From Bacteroides oleiciplenus YIT 12058 (GTDB lineage Bacteria; Bacteroidota; Bacteroidia; Bacteroidales; Bacteroidaceae), in contig NZ_JH992940.1 of NCBI RefSeq assembly GCF_000315485.1, forward strand, positions 1,624,816 through 1,688,815: DNA of 64,000 bases, written 5' to 3'. The translations under genes were made by a program, and so were the position numbers. The notes under the pieces are model-generated. The model saw only the letters and a program-made list of their open reading frames with translations, was not told where the DNA came from and did no database searches. Positions 47,635 to 58,495 of this stretch are shown here, in pieces; position 1 is the first letter of the stretch; each line of letters opens with the position of its first letter.

Positions 47635-47678
47635 GAGAGATGAACGATTCGCAGGTATTCTGCCGGAATCGTTCTCTC
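47635..47678 (+). terminator. Long imperfect hairpin after the GH67 gene
   Basis: GAGAGA and ACGATTC (47635-47650, with a TGA bulge) pair with GAATCGT and TCTCTC (47666-47678). Within the loop GCAG pairs with CTGC. No T-run directly follows, but the position fits the operon end. Confidence 0.5.
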
Positions 47679-47745
47679 AAAGCCCGCTTACACTCGATGC
47701 ACTCACCAATTCTTTTTACAAATAACATCTACTCAAGAAATAGCC

Positions 47746-47811
47746 GTATACTGAACCTAATTCAGTCGTATAGTGAATAGGGTTCAGTATACAACTGAAT
47801 ACAGCACAACC
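47746..47811. repeat. Tandem array of three 22-bp units (ACTGAAC / AGTGAAT / ACTGAAT)
   Basis: Units start at 47746, 47768 and 47790. The words ACTGAAC (47750), AGTGAAT (47772) and ACTGAAT (47794) lie exactly 22 bp apart, and TTCAGT recurs in units 1 and 2. GTATACTGAACC (47746-47757) and GGTTCAGTATAC also make a perfect 12-bp inverted repeat. It lies in the 508-bp gap before HTCS no. 2; apart from the hairpin and promoter I see nothing else in the gap. Confidence 0.7.
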
Positions 47812-48045
47812 AAAGCACATTGATAGTCAAACAGTTACAAAAGACTACGCAACCATTAATAAATTTCAACAAATCATCTAAATAATATTGCACCCATAAC
47901 GGAGAGGATGAAATTAAACAGATTGTCGCACTATTCTTTAATAGCAATTACATCTTTTCGTATTTGCTCAACAGAAAAATCCTAGAATAAGTATATTAAA
48001 AGAATATTAGTTTTCTTTTTAAAAGAAAGTATAGCTGATATTAAC

Positions 48046-48053
48046 TATATTTG
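48046..48053 (+). promoter_or_regulatory. -7 element of HTCS no. 2
   Basis: TATATTTG matches TAnnTTTG, 21 bp before the ATG at 48075. Confidence 0.5.
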
Positions 48054-48074
48054 TGGGCAGAAAATTAATAAGAT

Positions 48075-51000
48075 ATGAAAAATACAATATTATATCTAAT
48101 CTGCTTATTCTTATTCAGCAACTTGTGTTATGCTCAAGAGGGCAGAATGTTTACTGTTGACAAAGAGCTGTCAAGCAGTATGATAAATAAAGTCTATCAA
48201 GACCAGGATGGAATTATCTGGATTGCAACGGAGGACGGCCTGAATCGATATGACGGAGCTAAATTTACCGTATATAAACACGATAAAAGGAATCCTAATT
48301 CTCTATTGAACAATTATGTTCGCGTGCTTTATGAAGATAGCCGGAAACGTCTTTTCGTCGGTAGCCTGAAGGGACTGCAGATCTATGATCGGGAAACCGA
48401 TATGTTCACTACTATTCCTATGAAGTTTATCAATGGAGGCAAAGCAGAGGCTAATATATCTTCCATAATCGAACGTAAAAACGGAGAAATACTCGTCGGC
48501 ACATCGGGACACAACCTGTTTTCATTAGAAACGCAAGGTGACAACATGGTAGTACAACAAATAGATAAGACCATCCCAAGTAGACTGATAACTTGTTTAT
48601 ATGAAGACAAGCAAGGATTCTTATGGGTAACAACAGGAGACAATGGCATATTCCGAATAGACAATAACAAGCAGCAAAAGCAATATTTAAGCGAAAAGGG
48701 AATAGCATGGAATACGATCTCAAGCATTTGCGAAGATAGATATGGGAATCTATATATGGGAAGTCTGCAAAAGGGATTATTTCAATATAACTACCAGACA
48801 GAGACATTTACTCCTATTGTATATAGTCCTGATTCTAACCTTCCTATCAAAATCTTATATCCAACAGATCAGGATGAAATCTATATTGGAACAGACGGAA
48901 ATGGTATTAAAATTTACGATATTCAGAAAAAGAAAATGCAGGATAGCAACCTCAATGTCACTACCTTTAATCTGAATAAAGCTAAAGTTCACTCTATCCA
49001 AAAAGACAGATTAGGAAATCTCTGGCTGGGATTCTTCCAGAAAGGGGTCATGATTATTCCTGCAACAACCAATGAATTCAAATACATTGGCTTCAAATCA
49101 GCCGTTAACAACACAATCGGTTCAAGTTGTGTTATGTCTGTTTTTAAAGATCACATCGGAACTTTATGGGTAGGTACTGATAACGATGGAATCTATGGTA
49201 TTTCTCCCGATGGCACACAGAATGTACATTTCACAACTTCAGAAAGTCCCCACTCTGTTCCTTCTACCATAATGAGTATCTACGAAGATTCCAATCATAA
49301 CCTATGGATAGGTTCCTACTTGAATGGTATGGCGAAAATGGATACCAAAACAGGAAAATGTACCTATTTGAATCTTGTAGACGACCGATCAAATCTGGTA
49401 CAAAGTGTCTATTGTTTTGCCGAGGATAACGACAAGAATCTATGGATAGGAACCATGGGGGCTGGCATTTTTTATATGGACATAAATACAGGCAAAATAA
49501 ACCGATGCCACACGTATGAAACCATAGCAGAATGGGGAAAGCCGGAAATGCTACATAATTCATGGATCAATTGCCTGCTACACACCGCCGATGACAAATT
49601 ATACATAGGCACTTATGATGGCCTAGCTTGTCTGGATATAAAAACAATGAATTTCAATAGCCCTCTTAAAACTAAAAGGATATTACCCGGTGATGTTGTC
49701 TATGCCCTATACCAAGATCAGAACGGCGGCATTTGGATCGGTACGTCCAGAGGGTTAAATTATTTGGATCCCAAAACAATGTCTACTCACGAATACACCA
49801 TGGAAGATGGCTTACCCAGCAACCTTATTTGCTCCATCCAAGGTGATGATAACGGATATCTCTGGATTAGTACAGGCTACGGAATCAGCCGTTATAACAC
49901 CAGGAATCCTAGTTTCATAAACTTTTATGCCAATGATGGATTGCAAGGCAATGAATTTAGCAAAGGGGTAGGTTTTACCGATCCGACAGGAGAAATCATA
50001 TTCGGAGGAACCGGTGGTATCACCTACTTCAATCCACTGGTGATTACCAATCCCAATAAAAAACCGGAAATACGGATTACAGATTTTAATATTCATGAAA
50101 AGACCATCAAGAAAGGAATGAAATCCGGAAATTATGAGATTGTCAATACAGCAATTATGGATGCGGAGCTCTTTCAATTATCTCACAAAGACAATTCTTT
50201 CAGTATTGAGTTTTCTGCTATGGAATTTTATAGTCCGGAACGGATTACTTACATGTATTCCCTCAACAATTCAAATTGGGTCAGCCTGCAACAAGGCATA
50301 AATCGAGTTTCATTCAGTAACTTAGCCCCAGGCAACTATACGTTCCAAATAAAAGCCAAAGATTATAATTACTACTCCGATACAAAGGAAATAACAATTA
50401 CCATTTTCCCAGCCTGGTATGCATCCGGCTGGGCTAAACTAATATATATAATCTTAGCACTGGGCATCATTTATATTATCATCATACAAGTGCGCCATCG
50501 CTATCGTGCCCGTCAGGAAATAATGGAGCATATACATGCGGAACAGATCAATGAAGCAAAGCTACAATTCTTTATCAACATTTCCCATGAAATCCGTACT
50601 CCGATGTCCCTCATCATAAGTCCGCTACAGAAATTGATAGCTATAGATAAGGATGGAGAACGGCAGAAGAACTATTACACTATCTACCGGAATGCAGAAC
50701 GTATACTCCGGTTAGTAAACCAGTTGATGGACATCCGCAAAATCGACAAAGGACAGATGGCCTTGAAATTTCAGGAGATGGATATCGTAGGATTTATCCA
50801 TGACTTGTATAACACATTTGAATACCAGGCAAAAACTAAACATATCACCCTGAATTTCCAACCGGAAATAGAAAAACTACAGGTTTGGATAGATCCGAAG
50901 AACTTCGATAAAGTAATTCTGAACATACTTTCCAATGCTTTCAAGTTTACACCAGAAAATGGTGAAATCAATATTTATCTACGCATGGGTGAAAGTCCGA

Positions 51001-52175
51001 AGGCTTCTAAAGCTCTGCAACATTATTTTGAAATTGTAGTGGCAGATAGCGGTATTGGCATCGATCCTGCAGAGATGGGACGGATTTTTGAACGCTTTTA
51101 TCAGATTCGCAACAGCCACAACAACTCTAATATAGGTACCGGCATTGGCTTGCATCTGAGCCGCTCATTAATAGAATTGCATCATGGCACAATATTGGCT
51201 GAGAGTAACGAGGGAAAACCGGGTTCGCGCTTCATTATCCGCCTCCCTTTAGGCAAAGAACACTTAACAGCAGAAGAGATTGATGAGGCTTCTTCCAATA
51301 ACTATAATCCCGTACATATCACTACAGCATTGCCTACACCCTCACCTACGGATGAAGAAGACGTAAAGGTACGTTCCAAAACCAAACGTCACGTTTTAGT
51401 CGTAGAGGATGATGAAGAAATACGCAAATATATATGCCGGGAACTGGCAAGCGATTTTCATATGCATGAATGCGCCAACGGTAAAGAGGCACTTTCTATG
51501 ATTCTGAAGAAAGCACCGGACCTCATTATCAGTGACATTATGATGTCGGAAATGGATGGGTTGACCCTTTGCCGGAAAATAAAGCAGAATGTGACAGTGA
51601 ACCATATACCTGTTATTCTATTGACAGCCAAGTCGAGAGAAGAAGATAAATTGGAAGGTTTGGAGACTGGCGCAGATGCATATCTCGTAAAGCCATTCAA
51701 TATTGAAATATTGAGAAAGACCGTACTGAACCTTATCAAAAGCCGGGAAGTGCTACGCAACAGTTTCAGTGGTAACCAGATACGGGAAGATAAATTGCAT
51801 AAGCTAAATGTACAGTCACCTGACGACAAGTTATTGAATAAGGTAATGAAAGTTATCAATGAAAACTTGAGTAATCCTGATTTGAATGTCGAGATGATAG
51901 CAACCGTAGTTGGTATCAGCCGTGTACATCTTCACCGAAAATTAAAGGAACTCACCAACCAGTCGACTCGTGACTTGATACGTAATGTAAGACTAAAGCA
52001 AGCGGCATCGTTGTTGGGTGATAAATACCATAGTATCACCGAAGTAGCAAGACTCACAGGCTTTACAAACATAGCCTATTTTTCTACGGCATTCAAAGAG
52101 TTGTACGGTGTATCTCCGACAAGCTATATGGAAAAGCGTTTAGACTCCACCCAGTCTGAAGAAGAACAGCAATAA
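48075..52175 (+). CDS. Hybrid two-component system regulator (HTCS) no. 2
   Basis: 1366 residues, same order of domains as HTCS no. 1: signal peptide (NLCYAQ), periplasmic reg_prop double propeller (~25-690), Y_Y_Y (~700-785), membrane segment (~790-810), HisKA with phospho-acceptor His in NISHEIRTPMS (~838), HATPase_c with GTGIGLHLSRSLIELHHG, receiver with phospho-Asp in IISDIMMSEMDG (~1155; Ser replaces the usual Pro), and AraC-type HTH (LHRKLKELTNQSTRDLI). It lies between the 36.9-47.6 kb operon and the convergent 62.1-52.3 kb operon, so it probably governs one or both. The two HTH regions are similar enough to share DNA targets. Confidence 0.93.
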   Translation: MKNTILYLICLFLFSNLCYAQEGRMFTVDKELSSSMINKVYQDQDGIIWIATEDGLNRYDGAKFTVYKHDKRNPNSLLNNYVRVLYEDSRKRLFVGSLKGLQIYDRETDMFTTIPMKFINGGKAEANISSIIERKNGEILVGTSGHNLFSLETQGDNMVVQQIDKTIPSRLITCLYEDKQGFLWVTTGDNGIFRIDNNKQQKQYLSEKGIAWNTISSICEDRYGNLYMGSLQKGLFQYNYQTETFTPIVYSPDSNLPIKILYPTDQDEIYIGTDGNGIKIYDIQKKKMQDSNLNVTTFNLNKAKVHSIQKDRLGNLWLGFFQKGVMIIPATTNEFKYIGFKSAVNNTIGSSCVMSVFKDHIGTLWVGTDNDGIYGISPDGTQNVHFTTSESPHSVPSTIMSIYEDSNHNLWIGSYLNGMAKMDTKTGKCTYLNLVDDRSNLVQSVYCFAEDNDKNLWIGTMGAGIFYMDINTGKINRCHTYETIAEWGKPEMLHNSWINCLLHTADDKLYIGTYDGLACLDIKTMNFNSPLKTKRILPGDVVYALYQDQNGGIWIGTSRGLNYLDPKTMSTHEYTMEDGLPSNLICSIQGDDNGYLWISTGYGISRYNTRNPSFINFYANDGLQGNEFSKGVGFTDPTGEIIFGGTGGITYFNPLVITNPNKKPEIRITDFNIHEKTIKKGMKSGNYEIVNTAIMDAELFQLSHKDNSFSIEFSAMEFYSPERITYMYSLNNSNWVSLQQGINRVSFSNLAPGNYTFQIKAKDYNYYSDTKEITITIFPAWYASGWAKLIYIILALGIIYIIIIQVRHRYRARQEIMEHIHAEQINEAKLQFFINISHEIRTPMSLIISPLQKLIAIDKDGERQKNYYTIYRNAERILRLVNQLMDIRKIDKGQMALKFQEMDIVGFIHDLYNTFEYQAKTKHITLNFQPEIEKLQVWIDPKNFDKVILNILSNAFKFTPENGEINIYLRMGESPKASKALQHYFEIVVADSGIGIDPAEMGRIFERFYQIRNSHNNSNIGTGIGLHLSRSLIELHHGTILAESNEGKPGSRFIIRLPLGKEHLTAEEIDEASSNNYNPVHITTALPTPSPTDEEDVKVRSKTKRHVLVVEDDEEIRKYICRELASDFHMHECANGKEALSMILKKAPDLIISDIMMSEMDGLTLCRKIKQNVTVNHIPVILLTAKSREEDKLEGLETGADAYLVKPFNIEILRKTVLNLIKSREVLRNSFSGNQIREDKLHKLNVQSPDDKLLNKVMKVINENLSNPDLNVEMIATVVGISRVHLHRKLKELTNQSTRDLIRNVRLKQAASLLGDKYHSITEVARLTGFTNIAYFSTAFKELYGVSPTSYMEKRLDSTQSEEEQQ

Positions 52176-52183
52176 AAAAAGAT

Positions 52184-52225
52184 CGCCGTCTACAAGTATC
52201 TGACAATGATACTTTGTAGACGGCG
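52184..52225. terminator. Bidirectional hairpin between convergent HTCS no. 2 and CE6-GH95
   Basis: CGCCGTCTACAAGTATC (52184-52200) pairs with GATACTTTGTAGACGGCG (52208-52225) with one bulged base, loop TGACAAT. A runs on the left and T-rich sequence on the right suit both directions. Confidence 0.75.
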
Positions 52226-52252
52226 TTCAATTAATATAAAGCTTTACTTTTA

Positions 52253-55200
52253 TTACATTGCACGTTCCAAATAATAATCTTCTCCCGGCTGAGTAACAAT
52301 ATCATATTCATAAGTACGATAGAGAATCGGAGATTGAGGATTTATCTGTTTTGAAACGATTGGCTCTTTTATAACTGCCGGTGCATACAAAGGATTCGGA
52401 CAAGCACCGTCAGCCATTTGCGCCCCTTTTCCTTTCAAAGGAACATAAGAACGGATGCGCAATACTCCACCCAGACGAGAATGTATCTTCGTCTTATTCA
52501 ACTGAGCACCATCCCATTCCATATCCACCACAAAACCGCCACGGGCAACAAGTCCTTTCACACTTCCTTTCTTCCATGCTTCGGGCAATGCGGGCAACAA
52601 TTGTACCGCCCCGTCATGGCTTTGCAACAACATCTCTGCCACTCCTGCCGTATAACCGAAGTTACCATCAATCTGAAAAGGCGGATGGGCATCAAACAAA
52701 TTAGGATAAGTACGCCCCTCGGGGTATTCTTTCTGCACTTTGTCATTAGGCAAAAGATGAAGCATATTCTGTATGATCTTATAAGCGTGATTGCCATCCA
52801 GCATACGTGCCCAGAAATTAATCTTCCAACCTATACTCCAACCGGTAGCCATGTCTCCACGCTGTATCAAAGTATTGCGGGCCGCCTGGAATAGCTCAGG
52901 ATTCGTAGTCGGAGAAATCTGATTACCGGGATATAAACCATATAAGTGCGAAATATGCCGATGGTCATCCAACGGATTATCAGCATCAATCAGCCACTCT
53001 TGCAATTGGTTATGTTTGCCAATCTGCATTGGCGGCAACTTGTCCAACATGGTCTGCAAAGAATCTTCATACTGTTTATCACCATCCAGAATACGGCTTG
53101 CCTGGAGTGTACTGTAAAGAGCATCAAAAGCAATCTGATTATCCATTGTGCAACCTGCCGTAATCGTTGTTTGTGAACCCCGGTAACCATGTTCCGGAGA
53201 CATGGAAGGCACCGTAACCATCCACTTATATTTCGGATGTTCCACTAAATGACTTAAATAAAAATCAGCAGTTCCTTTCAGTACCGGATAATATTTCTTC
53301 AGAAACTCCTTGTCGCCGGTAAACAGATAGTGCTGCCACAGATGTTGTGCCAGCCAGGCACCTCCATTAGGCCACATGCCGAAGTATGCAGCATCCACCG
53401 GTCCGCAGGCACGCCATATATCCGTATTATGATGTGCCACCCAACCTTTAGCATCATAAAGAACTTTAGCAGTCTCGCTACCTGCAACCGCCAGATCGGC
53501 CACCATGTCAAAGAGAGGTTCATGCGTCTCACTCAGGTTGGTAACTTCAGCAGGCCAATAATTCATCTCCGCATTGATATTAATCGTATATTTACTATCC
53601 CAGGGAGCATATGGACTGTGATTCCAGATCCCCTGAAGATTAGCAGGCTGACCACCGGGTTGCGAAGAAGAAATCAACAAATAACGACCATATTGGAACA
53701 TCAAAGCCGCCATCGCCATATCATTCCCTTCCATAAAACGTTGCACACGGACAGGTGTTTCCAAAGCAGAAACTTTAGTGCTTTCCAAAGTCAGGGCCAC
53801 ACGGTCATATTGTTTACGGTAAGAAGCGATATGACTCTTCAGAGCCTGTTCGTAAGGAATACGGGTGGCTTTCTGTAAATAAGTAGCCGCACGCTTTGAC
53901 TCGTTCGCACTGACATCATGGTAATTCACAAAATTGGTAGCTGCCGATATGTACAAAGTAGCCTCGGTAGCCCCATTCACGGCAAGTGAGCTTTCTTCCT
54001 TACTCACTTTACCATCTGTTTTCACCTGCACCTGACATTCGGCACGCATAGCAGCAGGGACTCCTTCATGTTCAGCTCCCTGACAGGAGATAATCAGTTT
54101 GCCACCCTTTACTTGTACATTCGATTTCAGCGGACTGTTGTATGATATGGCGAAATTCAAAGCCTTTGCCTTATCCGCCTGAATACGGACAATAATCACA
54201 TCATCACTCAAAGAGGCAAACGCCGTACGGACAAACTTCACTCCATCCACTTCATAACGGATGGTAGCAGTAGCATTCTCCAAATTCAGGTCCCGGTAAT
54301 ATTCAGAAGGATTCTCATGTCCGGGGAAATTCAGGAAAAGACTCCCCATCGTCAAGTAGCGCATGCCATGCTGAGGTGTCATATAATTCTCATCAATGAG
54401 TTTCTGTGCCTCCAGAGTTTTGCCTTCAAAAATAAGACGGCGTATTTCAGGCAATACCTGCAATCCTCTGGGATTGTTATTATTGTAAGGTCCGCCGGCC
54501 CAGAAAGTCTCTTCATTGAGTTGCAGTTCTTCACGGGCAGTTCCACCAAATACCATAGCTCCCAAACGGGAATTGCCCAGTGGCAGAGCTTCCAGCCAGT
54601 CTTGTGCCGGACGACCATACCACAACTTCATATTCTGGGCAGATGTCCAATCTCCATATCCCAAAATAGAAAGCATCTTAGCAGCATAGCGTGCTCCCAT
54701 CATCCAGTATCCTTCGGCTGTAAAATGAAGCTTATCGAATGCAGCCGGACAACCGGCAGAGGATATGACGTGTGCAGTAGGAATTACCTGTGGCAAACTG
54801 TCGATGATTGTATTCATGCTGGCACAAATTCCATTCTGATCTGCATGTACCACCTCACCCGCCAGTAAAGGCACATTAGCAGCAGATAATCCCAAATCTT
54901 TCAGAAGATTATCATACACTCCCTTTACTTTTAAGGGCCAGTCTTTATCATTTGTATTCGACTCTCCCTGATGTAACAGAATACCTTTAATCACTCCGTC
55001 TTTTTGAGCAAGCTTTGCCAGCTCAACCAAACGCGCATAAGGATTGCCGCCATATTCTTTTACCATATTCTTCAACCAGTCCGGAGAAGTTTCTACGTAC
55101 GACTGATAGTTATCCTTGTCAAACAATTCTATCCTGCAACCACCTACGGCAACATTGATAATACCTACCCGCACATTGGATGGCAGGTTAGCCACCATAG

Positions 55201-55477
55201 CCCGTCCAAAATAATCTCCCGGGGTCAGGCCTGTATAGCAACGTGCCAAAGGAGGAACCGCCTTATACCAATTCCCTTTGGTCCTCCCCAAATTAGGACA
55301 ATCGACAGCCGCTAATACCTGAAAACGGCTGTCAATAGCCACTGTGTCCTGTTCTTCCACCTTTGCATTTCCCTCCATGTTCGATTGCCCCAAACACAGA
55401 TAGATATGAAAATTCGCATCTTGTGCAAATGTCGTCATGCCTAAAAGAAGTAAGCATGTAAATACAAATGTTCTCAT
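52253..55477 (-). CDS. CE6-GH95 fusion: acetylxylan esterase plus alpha-L-galactosidase/fucosidase
   Basis: 1074 residues from ATG 55477, chosen because the signal peptide (LGMTTFAQ) follows at once; an upstream in-frame ATG (55525) overlaps the esterase gene. N-terminal SGNH/CE6 esterase (~20-280): GQSNMEG with Ser32, [17 protein letters not shown] with the His ~254. C-terminal GH95 (~285-1074): [20 protein letters not shown], Asn pair in [10 protein letters not shown], acid Glu in PSMSPEHGY, Asp in [14 protein letters not shown]95 enzymes are alpha-L-fucosidases, but in B. ovatus arabinoxylan loci a GH95 removes L-galactose, the likely role here. Last gene of the minus operon. Confidence 0.9.
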   Translation of the reverse strand: MRTFVFTCLLLLGMTTFAQDANFHIYLCLGQSNMEGNAKVEEQDTVAIDSRFQVLAAVDCPNLGRTKGNWYKAVPPLARCYTGLTPGDYFGRAMVANLPSNVRVGIINVAVGGCRIELFDKDNYQSYVETSPDWLKNMVKEYGGNPYARLVELAKLAQKDGVIKGILLHQGESNTNDKDWPLKVKGVYDNLLKDLGLSAANVPLLAGEVVHADQNGICASMNTIIDSLPQVIPTAHVISSAGCPAAFDKLHFTAEGYWMMGARYAAKMLSILGYGDWTSAQNMKLWYGRPAQDWLEALPLGNSRLGAMVFGGTAREELQLNEETFWAGGPYNNNNPRGLQVLPEIRRLIFEGKTLEAQKLIDENYMTPQHGMRYLTMGSLFLNFPGHENPSEYYRDLNLENATATIRYEVDGVKFVRTAFASLSDDVIIVRIQADKAKALNFAISYNSPLKSNVQVKGGKLIISCQGAEHEGVPAAMRAECQVQVKTDGKVSKEESSLAVNGATEATLYISAATNFVNYHDVSANESKRAATYLQKATRIPYEQALKSHIASYRKQYDRVALTLESTKVSALETPVRVQRFMEGNDMAMAALMFQYGRYLLISSSQPGGQPANLQGIWNHSPYAPWDSKYTININAEMNYWPAEVTNLSETHEPLFDMVADLAVAGSETAKVLYDAKGWVAHHNTDIWRACGPVDAAYFGMWPNGGAWLAQHLWQHYLFTGDKEFLKKYYPVLKGTADFYLSHLVEHPKYKWMVTVPSMSPEHGYRGSQTTITAGCTMDNQIAFDALYSTLQASRILDGDKQYEDSLQTMLDKLPPMQIGKHNQLQEWLIDADNPLDDHRHISHLYGLYPGNQISPTTNPELFQAARNTLIQRGDMATGWSIGWKINFWARMLDGNHAYKIIQNMLHLLPNDKVQKEYPEGRTYPNLFDAHPPFQIDGNFGYTAGVAEMLLQSHDGAVQLLPALPEAWKKGSVKGLVARGGFVVDMEWDGAQLNKTKIHSRLGGVLRIRSYVPLKGKGAQMADGACPNPLYAPAVIKEPIVSKQINPQSPILYRTYEYDIVTQPGEDYYLERAM

Positions 55478-55511
55478 AATCTGTCTATTATTTATTTTTC
55501 TATATACATAC

Positions 55512-56393
55512 TCATTCTTTACCAAATATTCGGGTTACGAAAGGCAAACACTGATAAAGAGCCGAGTGCCAATATTCCCAGTCATGCCCTCCATCACGCA
55601 CCCTGAACTGGCAGGGTATGCCAGTATTACGCATAGCTTGATAAAACTCTATATTACGATCAAGCAGGAAATCATCATCCCCACAATCTACAAACCAAGC
55701 AACACTACGTAAATCAGCCTTACGATTCTCGTCAGCCTCCATCACATATTTCACACAGCTATTTTCAATAACACTACGGGTAAGTATCGCTATTTTCGAA
55801 TTTGGGTCATCAGCAGACACTGCTCCCTGTTCAGGAATAGACATCAGAGCGCTCATCGCATAAACTGCACAGAACATATCACTATGGCGCTGACCATAAT
55901 TAGTAGCTCCGCCACCTCCCATCGACAAACCGGCAATGGCACGATGCTGCTTATCACCTATCACCCGGTATTTCTTCTCTATATGAGGTAAGAATTCCGT
56001 ATAAAAAAAAGTCTCATATTTCCAACCCGGCATATCAAAATATCCGTTCCACTCCATATGGATATTGCCACCGGCATTCGGAGTAACAATGATCATCTCA
56101 CACGCCTCGCCACTGGCCACAAGCCTATCCATGACATCTTTTACATGACCACGTTCGGTCCAAACCGGATTTGTCTCCCACATTCCATGCAAAAGATAGA
56201 GAACAGGATATTTTTTCTCTTTATTCTGTTCAAAGCTTTTGGGTAGAAAAACAGTATAGGCCCGTTTGGCATTCAACACTTTACTAAAAAGAGTATCCGT
56301 AACTACTTTACTCTGAAAATTCCAAGGGGCATTTTGTGCATAACCAGCCAGTGTACACATTACTACAACTAACCATACAATTATCTTCTTCAT
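55512..56393 (-). CDS. CE1-type esterase (feruloyl / acetylxylan esterase)
   Basis: 293 residues with signal peptide (CTLAGYAQ). Alpha/beta-hydrolase of the esterase D/CE1 group: [12 protein letters not shown] (oxyanion region), nucleophile Ser ~153 in GLSMGGGG, Asp in [10 protein letters not shown] and His in DGGHDWEYW. It would hydrolyse feruloyl or acetyl esters on arabinoxylan in the periplasm. It sits 34 bp before the CE6-GH95 gene and 98 bp after the GH5 gene. Which ester it prefers cannot be read from sequence. Confidence 0.85.
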   Translation of the reverse strand: MKKIIVWLVVVMCTLAGYAQNAPWNFQSKVVTDTLFSKVLNAKRAYTVFLPKSFEQNKEKKYPVLYLLHGMWETNPVWTERGHVKDVMDRLVASGEACEMIIVTPNAGGNIHMEWNGYFDMPGWKYETFFYTEFLPHIEKKYRVIGDKQHRAIAGLSMGGGGATNYGQRHSDMFCAVYAMSALMSIPEQGAVSADDPNSKIAILTRSVIENSCVKYVMEADENRKADLRSVAWFVDCGDDDFLLDRNIEFYQAMRNTGIPCQFRVRDGGHDWEYWHSALYQCLPFVTRIFGKE

Positions 56394-56491
56394 TATATTT
56401 TAAATTATTTATGTGCATCTGCAAAAATAAGGCATGAATCTGATCACAGCTTTATAATTTCAGATATTTCAATATCAATATTAGATAATAC

Positions 56492-58471
56492 TCAATTTGC
56501 CAAAGCAATATTGGCTATTATAATCGGTTTGCCACCCATAGACCAGAAACCTACAATATAGAGATGTGAAGAATCAATCTTCACCCCATCCTCATCAATC
56601 ATCCGATTCAACTCGACAACTACTTTACGCGACGAACCGAAATTATAGGTGGCAGGTTTTGTCCAATAGCTGGTTTTATCAAACAAACGGAACGAAACAC
56701 TGCTCTCACTATCATTACCCAGTTCTACAGTCAGTGTTTTATATCCTGACAAATCAAGCCCGTCAGCATATTGCCAACCGCCAAACCCATACTGTCCCGT
56801 CACCAAAGTACGGGTAGCCTCATCAAAAGTGCCATTTTCCCAAATAGAAGGATTAAATACATCTGCTGTTAGCGAGAAAGGAGAAATTACTGTAACCTTC
56901 AGTGATAACTGTTTACTGACTCCGGTAGCGGATTGATAAGTAACAGTTATCGTAGCTTCGCCCGGTGCCACAGCCACCAGTTTACCAGCGCGTTCCACTT
57001 TCAGCACAGCTGTGTTCGAACTATTGATATCCGCTTCCGCAGTCACCATCCGTGATGTTTCGTCCGAATAGGTTGCTTTTACTTTGAGATAATTTGTACC
57101 TCCCATTTGCAGACGAAGTTCACCTTCCTGTCCCACCAGTTCCAGTTTTTCCAACTCTCCGTTCACTACCATACCTTCAGCATACTCCTTGAACCAATGA
57201 TACATTGCCCATGGACAAGCTTCAGGATCGTTGAGAAAAGTATAGTTGCCCGGTTCACCCGGTACATCCTTAAACGCCGCCAGTTCATGAGACCTCGTGG
57301 TGAAAAACAGCCAAGAGACGTTGCCCGAGTTATCAGCTATGTACTTGAAGTTGGCACCAAAACCTTCGCCCCCTGCCGTACCTGTAACACTTTTACCCCA
57401 AGTAGCATCATATTTCTTCGGTGCCCAGTCTATCTCCGTCACCATGATAGGGGCAAAAGCTGCTACAGGTCCTACCTGCGCATCCCATCCACGCTGAAAG
57501 GCTTCATATCCTCCTCCAGTAGATGAACCGATTCCTTCACCACTATCCTGTTCCGCATCACTACCATACCAACCCGGATAGCAATGAACAGCAAAACCAA
57601 TATTTTCACCTTCAATACGGTGAGTGGCATAACCTGCATAGGAAGACTGATATGCCAGTCCGGGTACCCAGATAATATTATTGCAATGACTTCGTATTTT
57701 ATCGACAATCGCTTGGAAATAGATTTTCGTGTTAGCGAAACAAGCGTCGCCCGTACTTCCATAACCCCCATCCGTTCCTTTTATATTGACCGGCTCATTA
57801 GCCAATTCAAACATAATTCCGGAATTGTTTTTCAACTTTGCATGTTGTGATACAATATCCCAGACTTTCAACAGAAACTGTTGATAAGTATCTCCCACTT
57901 CTATTCCCTGATATTTATCCGCAGGTTCCCGATTAGGGCACACGCCAGGCGGGCGCATCACTACATACATCCCTTTAGAAATGAAATATTCCGCCATTGG
58001 CACAAATAATTCATCCAGATATTTCCGGAAACGTGCTTCCGAGAAACGTTCATGCCCTTCATAGCGCACATATGGCATGGAAGTATCATCACTCCAATAA
58101 GGATCCAAATGCAAACGGACAAAATTAAATTTCCAACCCGCAGTCAATATTCCGTCTACCATGCGCTTATTATAATTCAGGCAGGCCTGCACATCATAGT
58201 TGGACCACGCACCATTATTGAAATAAGGACTGTAAGTCTGCGTAAAGCCGTGCAAATTTACAATCTCTCCTTTCGTATTCTTAAGATAACGCCCCACTAC
58301 ACTTAAAAGAGGCAACGAGTTATTATCATCCCCTGGTTCAGGTTCAGGCTCAACGGGTCCCACCGGTTCTTCCGGCGGCGCTACTTCTTGTATTGGATCA
58401 TCAGAACAAGACGTCAGTAACAGTATAAAACCCAGGAAGAAAAGTTCTTTTATTATTCTTTTCATGTTCAT
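56492..58471 (-). CDS. GH5 surface glycanase with Ig-like and C-terminal beta domains
   Basis: 659-residue lipoprotein (LLLTSCSDD, surface-export-like acidic start) with a Pro/Glu linker. The GH5 barrel (~55-430) shows FNFVRLHLDPYW, acid/base Glu ~224 in FELANEPV, and nucleophile Glu ~343 in MVTEIDWAP. A BIG2/Ig-like domain follows (~445-535; LKVKATYSDETSRMV, APGEATITVTY) and a CBM-like C-terminus. GH5 enzymes in arabinoxylan PULs include arabinoxylan-specific endo-xylanases; subfamily cannot be fixed by eye. A second Met (58465) could also start it. It is 25 bp after the GH127/146-like gene. Confidence 0.85.
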   Translation of the reverse strand: MNMKRIIKELFFLGFILLLTSCSDDPIQEVAPPEEPVGPVEPEPEPGDDNNSLPLLSVVGRYLKNTKGEIVNLHGFTQTYSPYFNNGAWSNYDVQACLNYNKRMVDGILTAGWKFNFVRLHLDPYWSDDTSMPYVRYEGHERFSEARFRKYLDELFVPMAEYFISKGMYVVMRPPGVCPNREPADKYQGIEVGDTYQQFLLKVWDIVSQHAKLKNNSGIMFELANEPVNIKGTDGGYGSTGDACFANTKIYFQAIVDKIRSHCNNIIWVPGLAYQSSYAGYATHRIEGENIGFAVHCYPGWYGSDAEQDSGEGIGSSTGGGYEAFQRGWDAQVGPVAAFAPIMVTEIDWAPKKYDATWGKSVTGTAGGEGFGANFKYIADNSGNVSWLFFTTRSHELAAFKDVPGEPGNYTFLNDPEACPWAMYHWFKEYAEGMVVNGELEKLELVGQEGELRLQMGGTNYLKVKATYSDETSRMVTAEADINSSNTAVLKVERAGKLVAVAPGEATITVTYQSATGVSKQLSLKVTVISPFSLTADVFNPSIWENGTFDEATRTLVTGQYGFGGWQYADGLDLSGYKTLTVELGNDSESSVSFRLFDKTSYWTKPATYNFGSSRKVVVELNRMIDEDGVKIDSSHLYIVGFWSMGGKPIIIANIALAN

Positions 58472-58495
58472 CTAAATATATTATCCGCCATTATC

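Noticed and set aside
47834..47840. GTTACAA upstream of HTCS no. 2 as an operator copy
   Set aside because: It is a single isolated copy in A/T-rich DNA, more than 200 bp from the promoter, without the 20-21 bp repetition.
55478..55525. Longer N-terminus for the CE6-GH95 protein
   Set aside because: It would overlap the esterase gene and place 16 residues before a canonical signal peptide.
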